Shown here in pieces: positions 10,101 through 22,719 of a stretch of 64,000 nt of DNA. A program made the position numbers and the translations under genes. Source of the stretch: Lepidodermella squamata (lineage: Eukaryota > Gastrotricha); contig JBLDXI010000024.1 in the NCBI GenBank assembly GCA_047495785.1, positions 3,658,001-3,722,000 on the forward strand. Reading direction: 5' to 3'. The notes under the pieces were generated by a model. It was not told the origin of the DNA. It searched no databases and saw nothing but the letters and a program-made list of their open reading frames with translations. Each line of letters starts with the position of its first letter. Within the stretch, counting starts at the first letter, position 1.

Positions 10101-13063
10101 TGTCTTCAACTCGGAAAGAGTTGATTGACACCCTTTCATCTGAATTCGAAACCTAAAAAAGAAATCGATAATCGGATGAAATTATAGTAAATTATTCACG
10201 AACAATAATTACCGCTTGAGAGGAAAATTCAGGGACATTACTGCTTTCTTCGGACAAATAAAGCGGTTCGTCGTTCGAAATAGCTGATGATATTCTCGAG
10301 TCGTTAATAAAGGCTGAGCTAACTTCGAACGAGCCTTTGTCGAAGCTTTTAAATCGCTTGCCTAGTTGTTTTTGAGGCGATTTATGGCTCGAAAAGTCGT
10401 TATCAGACTGAAAAGGGAGAGAGGTGATGATATTTAGTCTTGAAAATCTGGCCTACCTTTGCTCTTCGGTTGAGTTTTTTCAAGGCCAGTAAAGTATCGC
10501 GGTCGTCATCGAAGTTCAATTCAGGAATTTTTCTCGCATCAGCATTCAGATCTTCAACTAGCTTTCCGAGGATTTCCATCTCAAAAGCAACATCTGGAGA
10601 ATTTTCTGAGCTGTCTGTGCTATCGGTTTCGCGAACCTATAAATTTTTAAGAATTCTTCCTCATATCTAAATGTCGTAAAATCCGCGCCCAACCTGGTTT
10701 GATTGCTGCGTGAAAGCTGATTCGGCCATGGAGGGTGACTCATCCTCGCTATCAGACATCAGCAAATCAGACAAAGTGCGCAATGTACGAGCGGATGATT
10801 CCGCTTCGTGCAAACTTTTCGCCGGCGCTTTCTCCTCGTTCAGTGAGTTTTTAACAGGCTTTGACATCGCAAAATAATGATTTTATTAATTCTTCCTGAA
10901 AATATTTTATCAATTACCTCAACGGGTAAATCCGACAGTTCAACACTTGAGCGTCTCTCATACGTCTTGGCTGGCTTTTTACAGCTTGGAAGCTATAAAA
11001 TGGGAAAATTCGGACTATGATTAAAGTGTGGTTTGCCTCCAAATTACCGGTAGATTGCGCTGCGGCTCAGGAGGCGTGCGAGGTCTCAAGATCGATTCAG
11101 CAAGTTTTTTGAAAGATACATCAACCAGGTGAATATAAGCGGGCTTAAAAAGTGAGTCGCAGGATTCGGTTGATTGTGAATTGCTCGGTCCAGATTGATG
11201 AATGTTCCGTCTGTTGTTTGATTTCGATTCAACTGATGAAATCTTTGAGGAAGGGTTCGCACTCCAGTCATTTTTTGGAGTCCAATTTTGGCTTTTTTTT
11301 GTTTCTTCTGAAATAGGAGATTTAGCGCGATTTTGGCCATTTTCAGCCGAAGAGCTGCTCGTGTCCAAAACAGCCGAGTCCGATTTTTCAGTCGATGATG
11401 TTTTATCTGCCTTCGATTTAATACGAGTCGGGTTTTGAGAGCTTGATACGGGACGATCTTCCCTCGCTTTGACATTTTCGACTGGACGAATAGGTTGCTT
11501 ATCGATAACCTCATCTTCTTGGATCGGAGATTCAGCTCTAGTTTCTATTTGAGAACTCTCAGATTCCGTCGTTTTATCTTGAAAAAGATGGTTAACACCA
11601 GGCAATCTCATCACGCCTCTGCGTGGCGGGCCCTTCCGGGCACTTTCTTGATGCTCGTGACTGATAACGTCACATGCAATTGACTCCGCGTTGTCTTTGA
11701 TGTCTTTTTTCTCCGATGAAGTTTGTCCTTCAAATTCCTGATTGACCTCCTGGCTGCTATCGTCTGCGTTTTCCTCAACGCAGGAAGACTGTGGAATCTC
11801 AGTTTCGAGATTGATATTGTCAGAAGCAACCGACTCCATGCGATCTTCTGATGATTTTTTCTTATCCAATACCTGGATGAAACCAGGGTTGTCTTCTCCT
11901 TTCTCAACGCTAGCAGACTGTGACACCTCGATTTCAGCGGGATTATTTGACGCAAGCTCCGGTACGATGAGAATTTCATCATTTTGCTCGATCATTACTT
12001 GGTCAACGGCGACCTCCATAGGGCAGCTAAGAAATAAAGCAATAATTACTTATAATAGAACCGCAGTCCTCAGGAATAATTTACGATTCTGCCTCGGGTA
12101 TAACATCGTCTCCGCCCGTCAAGTTGGTATGAGGCGCTGAAACAGGAGATTCGTCAGAGGAATCATCGGACGACAGTGTCTGAGAAATGGACAATGGGAA
12201 CATAGCACTAGTACTAGTAAACTGTTTACCTGGTATGTTCGCCTTCGAGACGTCAGCCCAGCAGGCTTCTCTGAGGAAGATTTGGATGAAAGCTTTTCAA
12301 GGGTTTGTAAAACAGGACCGAGAACACTAGCCCGACGTTTTGCGAGATCATTGTCTGATGACGACTCGGCACTTTTACATGAAACTTTAATCTGAGATTT
12401 GCTTTTTCTACTCGTCTGTTTCGGCGATTTTTCATCAGCTTTTTTACTTGACTTCACCCTGTTGTCAAACATTTTCAGTTATTTTCAGTCAATTTTTTTA
12501 CGATAAATCTTACCGCCTCTGTTTGGGAGAAGCCGGATCCGACGAACGCATGGAAGAGGTCCGATGTGGGCTGATCTGCGTGGTATGATCAAGCAATGTT
12601 TCAGATCTGAAAGATAATGGAATAAGGCATTGGCGTGCCTTGCGTGCAGCTCAAACCTTGAAATATTAGTTGAAGTACTTCTAGGTGGCAACGAATCGCT
12701 GCTATTCGAGGTGGCTGACTGTTTAAAGGAGATTGCTAAAGATTCGTCGATTTGATTGTTTCCGGACTCTCTCAACCTAGCAAGCTCTTCCTTGACGAGA
12801 CTATGCCAGTTTTCAGGAAACCCAGTCTTGAATTTTTGAACGAATTCTTCGCTGAAAGCCTTCCGCATCTCTTCCAATCGGGGAGGTCCAACAAGATGAA
12901 CTGAGGCACCGGACCTTGTCTCAACATAAAAGTTGCTTGATCGATCAACGATAGGACTTGTTCTAACCAACACCCTGGTTTTGGCGTTGAGCCCGCATAT
13001 GATAACAAAAATACAGCTCTCATCCGGCTGCAGACGCCAGTTGAGAATCTCTGCGGTAACCAT
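4183..13063 (-). CDS. knl-2: KNL-2/M18BP1 homologue, large multi-exon gene (SANTA, long disordered linker, SANT modules)
   Basis: Centromere/CENP-A licensing factor by architecture. Exons readable from the 5' end: 12657-13063 (SANTA domain: AEILNWRLQPD, TKTRVLV-like TSPIVDR, KTGFPENWHSLVKEELA), 12514-12606, 12230-12458, 12085-12179, 11048-12026, 10918-10992, about 10694-10858, 10457-10636, 10213-10407, about 9820-10152, 9584-9766, 9461-9529, 9306-9410, 8939-9181, 8798-8884, 8552-8737, 8303-8497. A three-fold repeated four-exon cassette (6506-8248) follows, then about eight short exons, then 4963-5266 and 4183-4758. The linker is acidic, Ser-rich and studded with basic clusters such as SKKRRK and RSRRAKK; nearly all of its introns are phase 0. 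The last two exons encode SANT modules FRPWTQEEYDAIKAGVEQFG, WGYEAYSKLKEGVDQFG and YQKWTPEECRALKEGVEKFG. The start could be ATG 13072 or 13063. Junctions near 10860-10918 and 9767-9819 are uncertain. Family assignment is strong from SANTA + C-terminal SANT. Confidence 0.85.
6506..8248 (-). repeat. Tandem three-fold exon cassette inside the KNL-2 linker
   Basis: Three units of similar exon-intron sequence lie head to tail: about 7748-8248, 7134-7688 and 6506-7069, with starts 560 and 619 bp apart. Each unit has four short phase-0 exons: a tiny exon ending DxEPxRFSIA-like, an exon with DSTVAEGSKKRRK-like sequence, an exon with AENVxSDxxDLVxNE-like sequence, and an exon with VDQNLxESxExSMEI. Intron sequences are also conserved between units, for example the A/T-rich block before the exons at 7130 and 7740. 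The repeat is therefore a genomic duplication and not only a protein repeat. Confidence 0.85.
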
Positions 13064-13894
13064 TGAAATCAAAGCGAAACTGGATACAAATCTAAATGGA
13101 AGAGAGTAACAAGTGCAATCGTGTAACGAGAGCGGTTCCGCGAAAAAATGTGAGTTTTAGTCGAGATGTTTTGACCTCTGAGTCCTTTATCTCAATAGAA
13201 AGAATAAATTAATGCAACAGGTTTGCTACAGTCGCGGATCGTGGTCCATGATCAATGATTATCGATCTTCGCCGAGTTGGGACATCAAGAAAAAGCGAAA
13301 CTCTTAAGGGAAGATAAGGAGCATGCAAATTTTAGGCTTTGCCGCCATCAAAGTAGTCAAGGTCAGACATGTAATTTAATAATTCTTTGAAAATTAATAT
13401 AAAATTGTAATTTACACAAAAATCTGAATTTTTATTTTAAAAAACTGAGTAAATGAGCGGCGGAAATTCTGCATCTTCAGGTTCATTTTCACTCAGCGAC
13501 CAGTGGCTTCGCTCTTTCTTTCTCCAATCTCCAATAGCTCAGCCTTAGGGTATGGTGTTCCTAAGGGGAAGCAGGGGAATCAAGGGACGGCCGAACATAG
13601 AAAGCTTCTCTCGTCCTTGGAACGAGATAATTGAGTCTTGGACTTGCTGTGTCATTTCTGATACCACAACAGCAACGTTTTGATATCCTTTAATTAATTA
13701 TAGGTTCACACGGGTATACACGGGTCACAGCTCTGAAACAACAGATAAATCCAGTTTTCAATTTTTCATTACATTCTTCAGATTTCCGTTCACATTTAAG
13801 ACAACAAGTTTATTGACGAAAGCAATATAAAGGATAGTAAGACGACAGATCATTTCTCAAGGCGCAATTCAGCCAACTTCGCGGGTGACATTCT
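13064..13894. other. Intergenic region upstream of KNL-2
   Basis: About 830 bp lie between the KNL-2 start and the stop of the PTR gene; both genes are on the minus strand, so this is the KNL-2 upstream region and the PTR 3' UTR. I see no open frame, clear TATA box or RNA gene. CGATTATCGAT-type and TTAATTAATTA strings are present but not diagnostic. Confidence 0.4.
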
Positions 13895-16800
13895 TCAGTG
13901 TCGACGCCTGCGATGCTTTTTTTCGGTTTCCTCATATTCATCTGATTCGTAGTATCGAACTTTGGATCTGTTTATTCCACTGTCTCTTGAGTGTCTGCGG
14001 CTTTTCGGTTTGGAAACAGCTTTCTGCTCGATAGCATCTCGAATTTTGTGAGATTTTCTCTTATGACGATGACTGGAGGGGTCAGTGCCCACAGCTGACG
14101 AATAAGATTTAAGATAATCAGTTGACGTGGAATTGCGAACGGCTCGCTTTTCAGAAATGTGGTGGTGATGGCGGTGCGAAGTATGATGCCGAGTCGTAGC
14201 ACCAGAGTGAATCGGATGGTCTTCGCGATGCCGGCCGTAAACAATTTCTACAATATTAACGCTGTCGAGAGGGTTATCGTCAGAAAACCTCTGCGAGCGA
14301 TGATTTGTCCGAGGTTCCTTATGCAAAGGTATACGTTGATTGCGAATAGCAGTTGATGCTATTCTTCGTTTGCTTTGCTCCTCCGCTCGAAGCCGTTTTC
14401 GAGCCGGATCTACCGTGCATCTACCAGCAAAGGGCACTTCATCGGGTGACTCATCGTCATATTCACTTATTGGAGAAAAACGAGCGATTCCGTTTTCTAA
14501 ATTATCGGTATCACCCTGGTCTTTCACACTGATGTCCTCATCGAAAGTGCTGTCACACTGAAATGCGAGGTTGGTCACGGCGAAATTCGTCTCGACAGCT
14601 AACACATTGCCCCGTGAAGCCACGGTGTTGTTATTCGCGGCGTTATTTTCATAAGGCTCAGGAGATGGGTTATCTTGGCTCTCCTCGTGATCTAACCTGT
14701 TGGCCAAGTAGACGACGTTTTTCGTAATTCCAATGTCAGCACGTTCCAGGACTTGACGAGGTTGAGTCGTTATTATTGGCTTCTTCTCAACCTTTACTGC
14801 CTTTGGAATTTCTTTCTGAAAAATAAATTCAGCTCAACTATTTAGCCGTCTTGCTAACCACTCACCAATGGCTTTTCGTCAACTTCTTCCTCAAGAAGTT
14901 CCTCGGCACTCAATGGCCCGAAAAAGCTGAGAAAGACGGGCAAAAATAAGCAAGAATGGAGAGCACTGATAGCAACTGCGAGCGACAGAGACCGGAAATA
15001 GACTTCGTAGATGTACAGCCCAGTTGTTGACATGGCCAAAACTGACATCACTGTCCCAGCCCTGAAAATGCGATCAGTTAAAATGCGATTTTTTGGTGGT
15101 AAATAAAACATACCCAGCGGGAATCAAGGCGTGCCCAACGTCTGTCAGCGCATGAATGACTTTATCTTGTCGAGTTTTGCCCTCTGCCATCATGAAGTCG
15201 AAGGAAAGATGCATGATGAAATCAACGACGTACCCAACGTTGATCTAAAAGAGAATATGTGTCCAGGGCACAAACTTCATAACGAGCACTTACGATGAGC
15301 ATGGTTAAAGATACTAGATCCAAGTCAACGCCGATGTAAGGCAAAAGGCCGACGAGACCGGCCACCTCCGACAGCAAAACGGCGATAATCCAGAAGATGA
15401 GCACCAAATTCGGGACAAAAAATATAGCAACAAAGCCAGCTGACATGACAGTAATCAGGATGTAGTAACATGAGATGTAAATTGTGTTCCGTTTCATTTC
15501 ATAGTCGCCGAAATCCGGGTGATAAATCAGCAAGTTGTATTTCGCGTATTGCTTCTCGAGTTTGTTGGCAAATTCGTAGCTGGCTATTTGTCGGCTCGAT
15601 TCTGTCAAATCTAACGCTATGACATGACCTTGAGATTTGCAGACTAAGGCTCGGTCTCGCTCGCACGATTTCACGTCGTCATTTACCAACCATTGCCTAT
15701 CGTTTTCACGAGCATATCCGTCATGCAGCATGTCCCAGAACAGGTAAGAATCATTCATAGCCAAGTGGTACAGCGTGTCGTTCCTTTCGAGATAGTTCAG
15801 ATAATCACGCAACCACCAGCGCGTCATCTTCGGAGATGGATGAAAGAATCCACTGTGTTCTATTTTGCGGTAAATCGTCTCAATATCGTGCTGAACAGAT
15901 GGATCGCGGTAATTTATAGTTGAATAAAATATCACTTTGACCTCTCGATAATTATTGAAAGCTTCACGATTGACTTTCAAGAACTTAGCCTCCGGGCTAG
16001 CAAACGGGGCGAGGTTTTCCATCTTCATTCCAAAGCTCACGGATGACAATCCGTAAACAACAAGAGCGACGTAGCCAAAGTAAAGCAATAGGGCTGCGTA
16101 TTTGGCCGGGGATGTAATAAGGAACTTGGCATAACTATGCACGAATCGAAGTAAAGCTGATGCAGCGGGTCCTTCGGAATCTTCGTCATAGTCTTCATCG
16201 TCAGCATGAAGCTGCTTCTCTTCCAAAGCTACGCGCTTCTTCTTCTCAAAGTCAGTTCTTGAACAGCAGATGATGAAACATGCGCTTCGTTTAACATAAA
16301 CTATAACCAAAGTTTAAAACAAAATATGTATATGGTTATTCGAAAAAACATACGCCTTCTTTTCCTCTTTGGCATAACGCAGCAACAGCACGCATTACGA
16401 CCAGCCGGCTCAAGCATTGCTAGTAAAGCTAGCGAAGGGCAGAAGATTGTTAATTGCAGAATGAAGTCGAATACCATGCAAACGAGACTGTAAGTTGAGA
16501 ACAGAGATATTATTTTGTAGGGAGTTCGAGATCCGACAGATTGAGCCACCAAGTTCGTTACAAATGTAATGAAAATCGCAGAACCAGCCTCTGACATTGT
16601 TTGCTTCATTCTAATGGGAATAGGATCCAAAGGCTTCGTGTGGTGGAGTCCTGTTACTAGTGCGAACATATCGTCCAGGCCGATTGCCAGGGTTAAGAAT
16701 GGGACGCCAGCACAGGCGTAATTAAATTCGTAACCTAAATAAGCCATAAAACCAATTCCAGCCGCATTAGCTAGCAATGTTGAGGTAACTCCAATGAGAC

Positions 16801-18684
16801 CGAGCCATGGTTTCGAAAGAACAGAGTCGCTCCCTGACATCGCTACGACGGCCCAGATTGCCACAGCCACGATCGTTGCCAGAAATTTTGGAATTAAACT
16901 AGAAGGAAATAATTGTTAATCAGAGAACAAAAAAAGGAAACCGGAAACCATTATTTACTTGAATAAAGCTTGCTCAGGGTATTTGGTCAATTTCTCCGCG
17001 AATTGCCACCGCACTCCGATTCCAAGCTTGGGCTCAAAATAACGCTTATTCTCCTTATCGAGCCAATTGTTGATTGCTGTGTCCCAAGAGCGATAAGCGG
17101 CATTTGCCTCCGTAGTATCGGCATGGCAGATCACCCAACCCTCGCGTATCGCCTTAATAGAACTCGCATAAACCACATCTTCCGGACCAACAAATGTTTG
17201 AACATCCCCGACAACGTCAGACATAATCTTATTGTTCCCGATGTAAGGAAACGGCAAAGCATGGACTAGTAAGCTTCCTCGAAAACCCTGCGTATCCATT
17301 GATCGAAGCCGAAATGAAGCGCATGGGCTGCTCGGGTTGGAGTTGTCGTGCCTAAAAACGAGATTTCGAATTTTGATCTAGTCAACAAAGGAACTTATCT
17401 TGCCTTGCGCATAGTTGCTCAAACGTAAAACCGGGATACTTCGGCGTCGACATATTACTCCAAAGTAAGCTTTCAATTTTGAGTAGCTTCTGAAAGCGGT
17501 CCAAATCGACAAATCCGTGTTTATAGGTGTGGTTTGTTATAGTAAAAACTGAAGAAAATCAGTTAACAATTTGGAAGGGCGAATATTGATAAAAACCTAC
17601 TCAAATTAAGGTCATGACAGCGACATCCCTTATCTCTATTATTTTTGTGAGCACATGAGAAAGCATTGACACCAGGCTTTTCATCAGGTATCGATCGTTC
17701 GCTTCGAGATTTGACTGTTGGAATTTGAGATTCGGTCTTAAAATGCATTGAAGTGGTTTGCTTCGGAGTGGTTGTGGTTGGCGGCCTTTCCCCCTCGCAG
17801 CTACAGCCATAAAGCCTGAAGCCGCTGTTCTAAATTCAAACAAAAAGTTGAAACTGAAGTTGAGTTGAATTTCCATTTACCATTTCACGATCATTTGCGA
17901 TGGGGGAAGATGGGTCATTAAAATCTGTATCTCGAACCGGGGTTAGATTAATGTATCGTAGGCCCGAGGCGCATCCAAGGCCTAATGACAGCCCGAGAAT
18001 TAGCATGATGTAAGGAAACCTTCCGATAAAGAGACCATACATTCCAAGGCACCATGCGATTGCTGACTGAACTGAGGCAGAAAGCTTAGAAAGGGTTAAT
18101 TCTTTGAAGTATTTAACAGTAGCCACGCGGGCTGTTTGAAGCATTAATCGCAGTTTCGCTTTAAACCTTGTTTGGTTATCTTCAACGGCGATTGAGCGGG
18201 CATCGTCGATAAAAATATGGGAGGATTCGTGAGTTATTGCTACCACATTCATTTCACCGGGCCTATTGTAAGCTACTGATGGCGCGCTCACCCGGTTCTT
18301 TATCATTGGCGGAGGAGGAGGCGGTGGGGGTTTCAGCATCATTCTTCGCCGAGTTGCGCGAATAAATCTGTTTGGAATGAAGTCGTGGTGTGAATTGAGT
18401 TGTTCTCCGTACGTGACCTTAGCGGCATCCTTTTCGCCGCCTTCTACGAAACAATAGGACGAACTCGGATCGGCGCACTGATAGACGCTACTGGTAGGAT
18501 TGTTTCTGCTGCTACTGCCGCTACTTCCAGGAAGCAGACCATTCAGCCCATTTTCGTTATTAGAACATCCAGGATCATAGTGCGGAATATCCGGCAATTG
18601 GTAATATGTTGACGCCATGGCCTGGTCGCCCATGACGCAACGATAAGTTTTATTATCTGCAATACTTTTCAAACCCTGTCTCAA
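13895..18684 (-). CDS. Patched-related (PTR/PTCHD) sterol-sensing-domain membrane protein, 1456 aa
   Basis: RND-superfamily permease related to Patched. Nine exons: 17881-18684, 17601-17829, 17404-17548, 16959-17351, 16354-16898, 15295-16300, 15114-15245, 14866-15061 and 13895-14815; the lengths sum to an exact reading frame. Visible parts: a cytoplasmic N-terminus with a run of eight prolines, the first membrane segment near residues 220-240 (YIMLILGLSLGLGCASG), a Cys-containing extracellular loop, then a sterol-sensing domain in exon 5 with LTLAIGLDDMF, the GxDD motif of PTR proteins. A second half follows with its own extracellular loop, then a terminal membrane bundle containing the RND GxxxDFxxH-like GYVVDFIMHLSF. 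The C-terminal tail is basic and His-rich (HRHHHH). Intron 3 begins with GC (AG/GCAAGA), a non-canonical donor. PTR proteins are expanded in nematodes, where they act in moulting and membrane traffic. Starts at residues 1, 18 and 23 are all possible. Confidence 0.93.
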
Positions 18685-19228
18685 ATGTAAAAAATTGAAT
18701 TTGCAACAATCCTATAGGGAAAAAGTGGATTGGTTTAAGTGGTATAATTAGAAATTTGGAAAAAGTGGATGATGGGATTAGGCCATGCTAGTGGAGAGGA
18801 ATCTGTTTTTTCGCCGTAGCATTACCTCTTTGTGTCAAAGGCTTTTGTTTAACAAGCGCGGTATTTCGTCTACGCGCAATGCATGTATGTATGTACGTAT
18901 GTGTGCATGCGCAATGAAAATGAAAAGTTTAAAATAATAAAGGCAACGATATTATCTTACCATTTCTCTCGCTGTCTTTTCTCTATCGCAAACGCGTCGG
19001 CCCATGTTGCCATCTCGCGCTTTATGAATAGGACATATATTATCATCATAGCCAACACTGAGGCTGCGGTTTTTGCTTGTTGCAACAAGTCGCGCGAAAC
19101 GGATTTAACAACAACAACGTCGCAGGACGAATGAAAAAGAACCGTGTTTTATTTACCGACACATACACTTTTTAAAAAAACAATGAGAAACAATTATGAG
19201 AAACGACGCCATGGTCCACAATTTCGCC
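18685..19228. other. Intergenic region with short TGTA repeat
   Basis: This gap lies between the PTR start and the nuclear receptor stop, both on the minus strand. A degenerate ATGTATGTATGT microsatellite sits near 18882-18905, and a GGAAAAAGTGGATtG-like string occurs twice (about 18718 and 18758). No gene is evident. Confidence 0.5.
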
Positions 19229-20762
19229 TTATAACATGGGAGCACTCGCCAGAGTATTTTTGAAATCCGTGAATAATTGCGAGTTGAATTCAACCTCAGG
19301 AAAAAACTGCGGGAAGGTCCTTAGCAACATATTGTACATCTGCGATGAACTGCGGAAAAAAGCCATCAAGCTATAAATCTGAGACAAGCGCCCTTCTGCC
19401 CGGCCCGGGTGATTGATCCGAACATAATTTAAGAGAGCACTCTCACAATCATTTCTTATTCGAAAAACAGTTTCCCGCTGCTCCAGATTGGGGATTTCTG
19501 AAATTTAAACACGTGAGTGAAGGCTTTGATTATCAAATTGAAACTCAATACCTGAATTGAGACACAGAAGAGAGCAGAAAATAGCGTATTCCCTTTCGTC
19601 AAGGCCTGATCCGATCAGCTGATTGCCAGCGTTGACCATGTAAAATTCAACGTTACAAAAAAATGGAGCAAAATTTCGCACGACCTCCATTGTTTCGCCC
19701 GGCTGAAAGGACATGATATTCGCTTGCTGGGTTATAACGTTGAAATCTAGCGATAATTGGGCGATAGATACTGGAAAAAACGCTTGCGTAAACAAGGTGA
19801 CGCGATCTTGAAGGGTCATTTGATTGGCAGAGGGCAGAGCATTCAAAAATTTACTAACCGCCCTCATATAGACTTCAAAGGCTTTCACGCGTAATTCCAT
19901 GATATCTTGAGGCGTCATGCTGGTGTTGTATGCAATTCTCACATCGTTGATCATCCTTAAATGTTGGGCGGCTGTGGTTATCATGTCAACGATATCGTAT
20001 GGTCTTGATGCATTTGCTTCAGGTATAACCTGGGGCGAAGTAGTTGGCACGGTCTGTTCCAAAGCGGTTGCTTTCCGTCTCCTCATCAGGGCGATTGTTC
20101 CTATTCTCCGATCCAGCGAAACTCGCCCTTTTGATATGTTGCCAGCGGACATTCCAGCTTCGAAACACCGCTTAAGGCGGCACTTTCGACAGTTAGAAGC
20201 TTTTGGACACAACTTCTCGCCGTTTTCCTGCAAACTCTTGCATAAATACTGCATTTTGTGCTTATTTTTGATTGAGCGGCGGAAAAAGCTTTTACAACCT
20301 TCACAAGTGATAGCCCCAAAATGGAAGCCATTACCTGAATCCAAAAATGAGATGATGACAGGCGAAAAAAGTGTGTTTCAACTTGCTTGAAGTGTTATCG
20401 CAGATTGAACAAGGAATGATAGAGAAGTCAACCGTTGAATTGGAACTGCTGCTATCTTTTGGGCTGAATGCTGAGAAAGCTGACGATGATGGACTTGCAG
20501 AACTCTCCGACATATTCCCAAAGGGCAGCAGTGAAATTTTCTCGTAGATCACCGACTTGCACAGTTTAAAGCGACAAACTCTGCATTTCTTCTGCTGATT
20601 TTCATCTGAGCAGGAGCAGACTTCTTCCTGCTTAATTCTATCCTTGTACCTGTGGTAGAACTTCTTGCATGCAAGACAAAGTAAGAGGGGAGGGCTGCTT
20701 GACTTTGCCTGATTAACCAAATGGCCGCATACTTTGCAATTGCCAGAAGCAATTTCGCTCAT
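19229..20762 (-). CDS. Nuclear receptor with two DNA-binding domains (2DBD-NR type), 475 aa
   Basis: Three exons, 20387-20762, 19552-20334 and 19229-19497, sum to an exact frame. The first zinc-finger domain is at residues about 9-72: CKVC, then CLACKKFYHRYK, then CSCSDENQQKKCRVCRFKLC. Its P-box CLACKK resembles the CEACKK reported for the first DBD of 2DBD receptors. The second, canonical DBD starts at about residue 117: CSIC, then FHFGAITCEGCKSFFRRS and NCRKCRLKRCFEAGMS, with P-box CEGCKS. A ligand-binding domain follows (about 240-475) with MTLQDRVTLFTQAFFPV and REYAIFCSLLCLNSG, the usual helix 3-5 and helix 8 region. Intron 1 starts with GC (A/GCAAGT); only this donor keeps the second DBD in frame. 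DBD2 has one extra residue between the first two cysteine pairs. Ligand and targets are unknown. Confidence 0.85.
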
Positions 20763-21792
20763 TACAGGCTAATTGTTTGACAGCTAAAACAGTATTAATA
20801 TAACACGTCTAATGATCTGATGGGCTCAAGCCATCGTATTATATAAGTTAAGCATACATTTGTGAGTAGTGTTTCTGCATGTGCGTATTTGAGAGGAAAA
20901 AAACATGCAGCTCAGGTTTACTATACCAAGTACTGTCCTATAGCATAGACAAATCAAGCAGCGGTATGCAGCAGTAGGCAGTAGTACCAGTCACTAAATA
21001 ATTGGATACTCATGGCAACTAAATTATATGTGACTAAATTGTATGCTAGAAAATTGTCCCGAATATTTGATGATGCCGCCACAAAAAAGCTTTCCAAGTC
21101 CATTAATGTTTAATGGCATTTCAAATTATGGCTGATAGGCACTGATGCAACTTAATGCAGAGTGCAGTTCTGGAATATGGACCAAAATTATTAATGACGT
21201 GATAAAAACGTGAGGTTAAATATTCAGGATTGAATCCTTCATTCCCGCATATTTTTAGGTTTTTTCTTCCAGCATTATAGTGGAGATTGATGTCGACTGC
21301 TCCTTAATTCGATACAACGCAATGGGTTGCATGAGTTTTCTCAACTCTCAGCCCTTCGAGCTGGCGAATAGATGTCGCCAATGTTAGAATATATGAACTT
21401 CCCTCGCGCGTAACACTACTTTTGCATGTAAAAAATCGGCCTCGCAAACAAAAATAGAATAATTTAATTCTTAGCTCCCGGTTAGTTCTTATCCGCCGGG
21501 GAAGTTATCACACCACATGCTGTGTATCCTATTAATTTAACAAATTAATATACTCCCCAGGTTAAAAAATCTCACTCCCCACAGTAGCAGCAGGCAACAG
21601 CAATACCGTTAACACCACTGAACGAATTGAAAAGAAAAAATGACTTGAGCAAACAACTGGATGGTTTTTGCAGCGAAAAAACGCAAAAGAACATTGGACA
21701 TGGCAGAGTTTTACGCAATCTGAGCATTACAATTTGCCAACAAAAAAGTTGTTGTCTCACAACGTGAGGAGTGCACATCTTCAGCACGAATA
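20763..21792. other. Divergent intergenic region
   Basis: About 1 kb between the nuclear receptor (minus) and the cysteine-rich gene (plus), which are transcribed away from each other, so both promoters should lie here. It is AT-rich with no convincing open frame or RNA gene. The minus-strand frame at 21572-22018 overlaps the real plus-strand exon and is a shadow. Confidence 0.4.
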
Positions 21793-22719
21793 ATGGCTCA
21801 TGTGAGCTATCAAGAAATATTCGCTTTTTCATTTCTGATACTCTGTCAAGTTTTGGTGCCTTCGGAAGCTGGGCGGTTCGTGATGCACGACTCGAGTTCA
21901 CACTCACACGAATTGCCAGACTGGCTCCTGAAATGTCTAACGAAGCCGACGCAGCTTCCGCCAACAGAGCGCCCAGTAAAAATCTCCCTTTTGGGTTTTG
22001 GGTTTTTAATTTAGTCATTCATAAAGGTCACCTATATAAGATGCGTTAATTCAACTGGCTATCCCAACTGTCGTGAAACAAGGTTCGCAAACGATCCCTG
22101 CTTTTTCGCGAAGGAAATTCAGGTAACATGCCACAAATTGTATGCTAAAAATACCGCATTAACTGTAACAGGAACCTAGAGAATACTTGTTTCAGTCATT
22201 GGTGGAATGTGTCTATTACACCCGGAACATTACGGCGATGACAACGACTACCTTTGAACCAGCAACGACCACGCCTATACCCGTAGGATTCGTCTATCTT
22301 ATGATTTATTGCTTATATTATGTTTGAAATCACAGGTTACATATACTCGCTGTGTAAATTCGACTGGAAACGCAAACTGTAGAGCCTCTAACGAAATTCG
22401 CGTTGAAAACAGAACTTGCATGGCAGAGAAGGAATTTCAGGAGCCTAAAGATCAAGTATTCAAGTCTCTGCGGGAGTGTGTGTTTTGGGTGCCTCCTGTA
22501 ACAGAACCTCCCGGTATTGACTTCAGCATACGTCCCGGCAGGTGTTGTTTCTACGGCCCCAAACCGGATCCGCGCAACAAAATTTGCGAGGCAATTTGTG
22601 CTCCGGGGCAGTTCTATATCAACAGGTTGCTAAACCCTTGCCCTACAGACATGTATTTCGACTGGAAGCAGTGTATTTGCGATTGGAAAGCGAACGTGGT
22701 ACCGGCTAGATGTGGCTGA
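21793..22719 (+). CDS. Secreted cysteine-rich repeat protein A (257 aa), no named family
   Basis: Four exons: 21793-21975, 22027-22122, 22172-22282 and 22336-22719, all phase 0 and exact in length. Residues 1-26 form a signal peptide (SYQEIFAFSFLILCQVLV). Two copies of a small module follow, each starting VTYxRCVNSTGxxNCR, running through a KEfQEP sequence and ending SLxECV. A Thr-rich stretch separates the two. The C-terminal domain has GRCCFYGPKPDPRNKICEA, CAPGQFYINRL and a tail CICDWKANVVPARCG that loosely resembles the end of a peritrophin-A chitin-binding domain. The first module is split by an intron exactly at KEIQ/EP; the second copy lacks that intron. A tandem paralogue follows at 23024. 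Function is unknown; an extracellular matrix or defence role is only a guess. Confidence 0.8.

Noticed and set aside
21572-22018. 148-residue minus-strand frame
   Set aside because: It is antisense to the signal-peptide exon of cysteine-rich gene A, whose four-exon model is supported by paralogy and exact phase.
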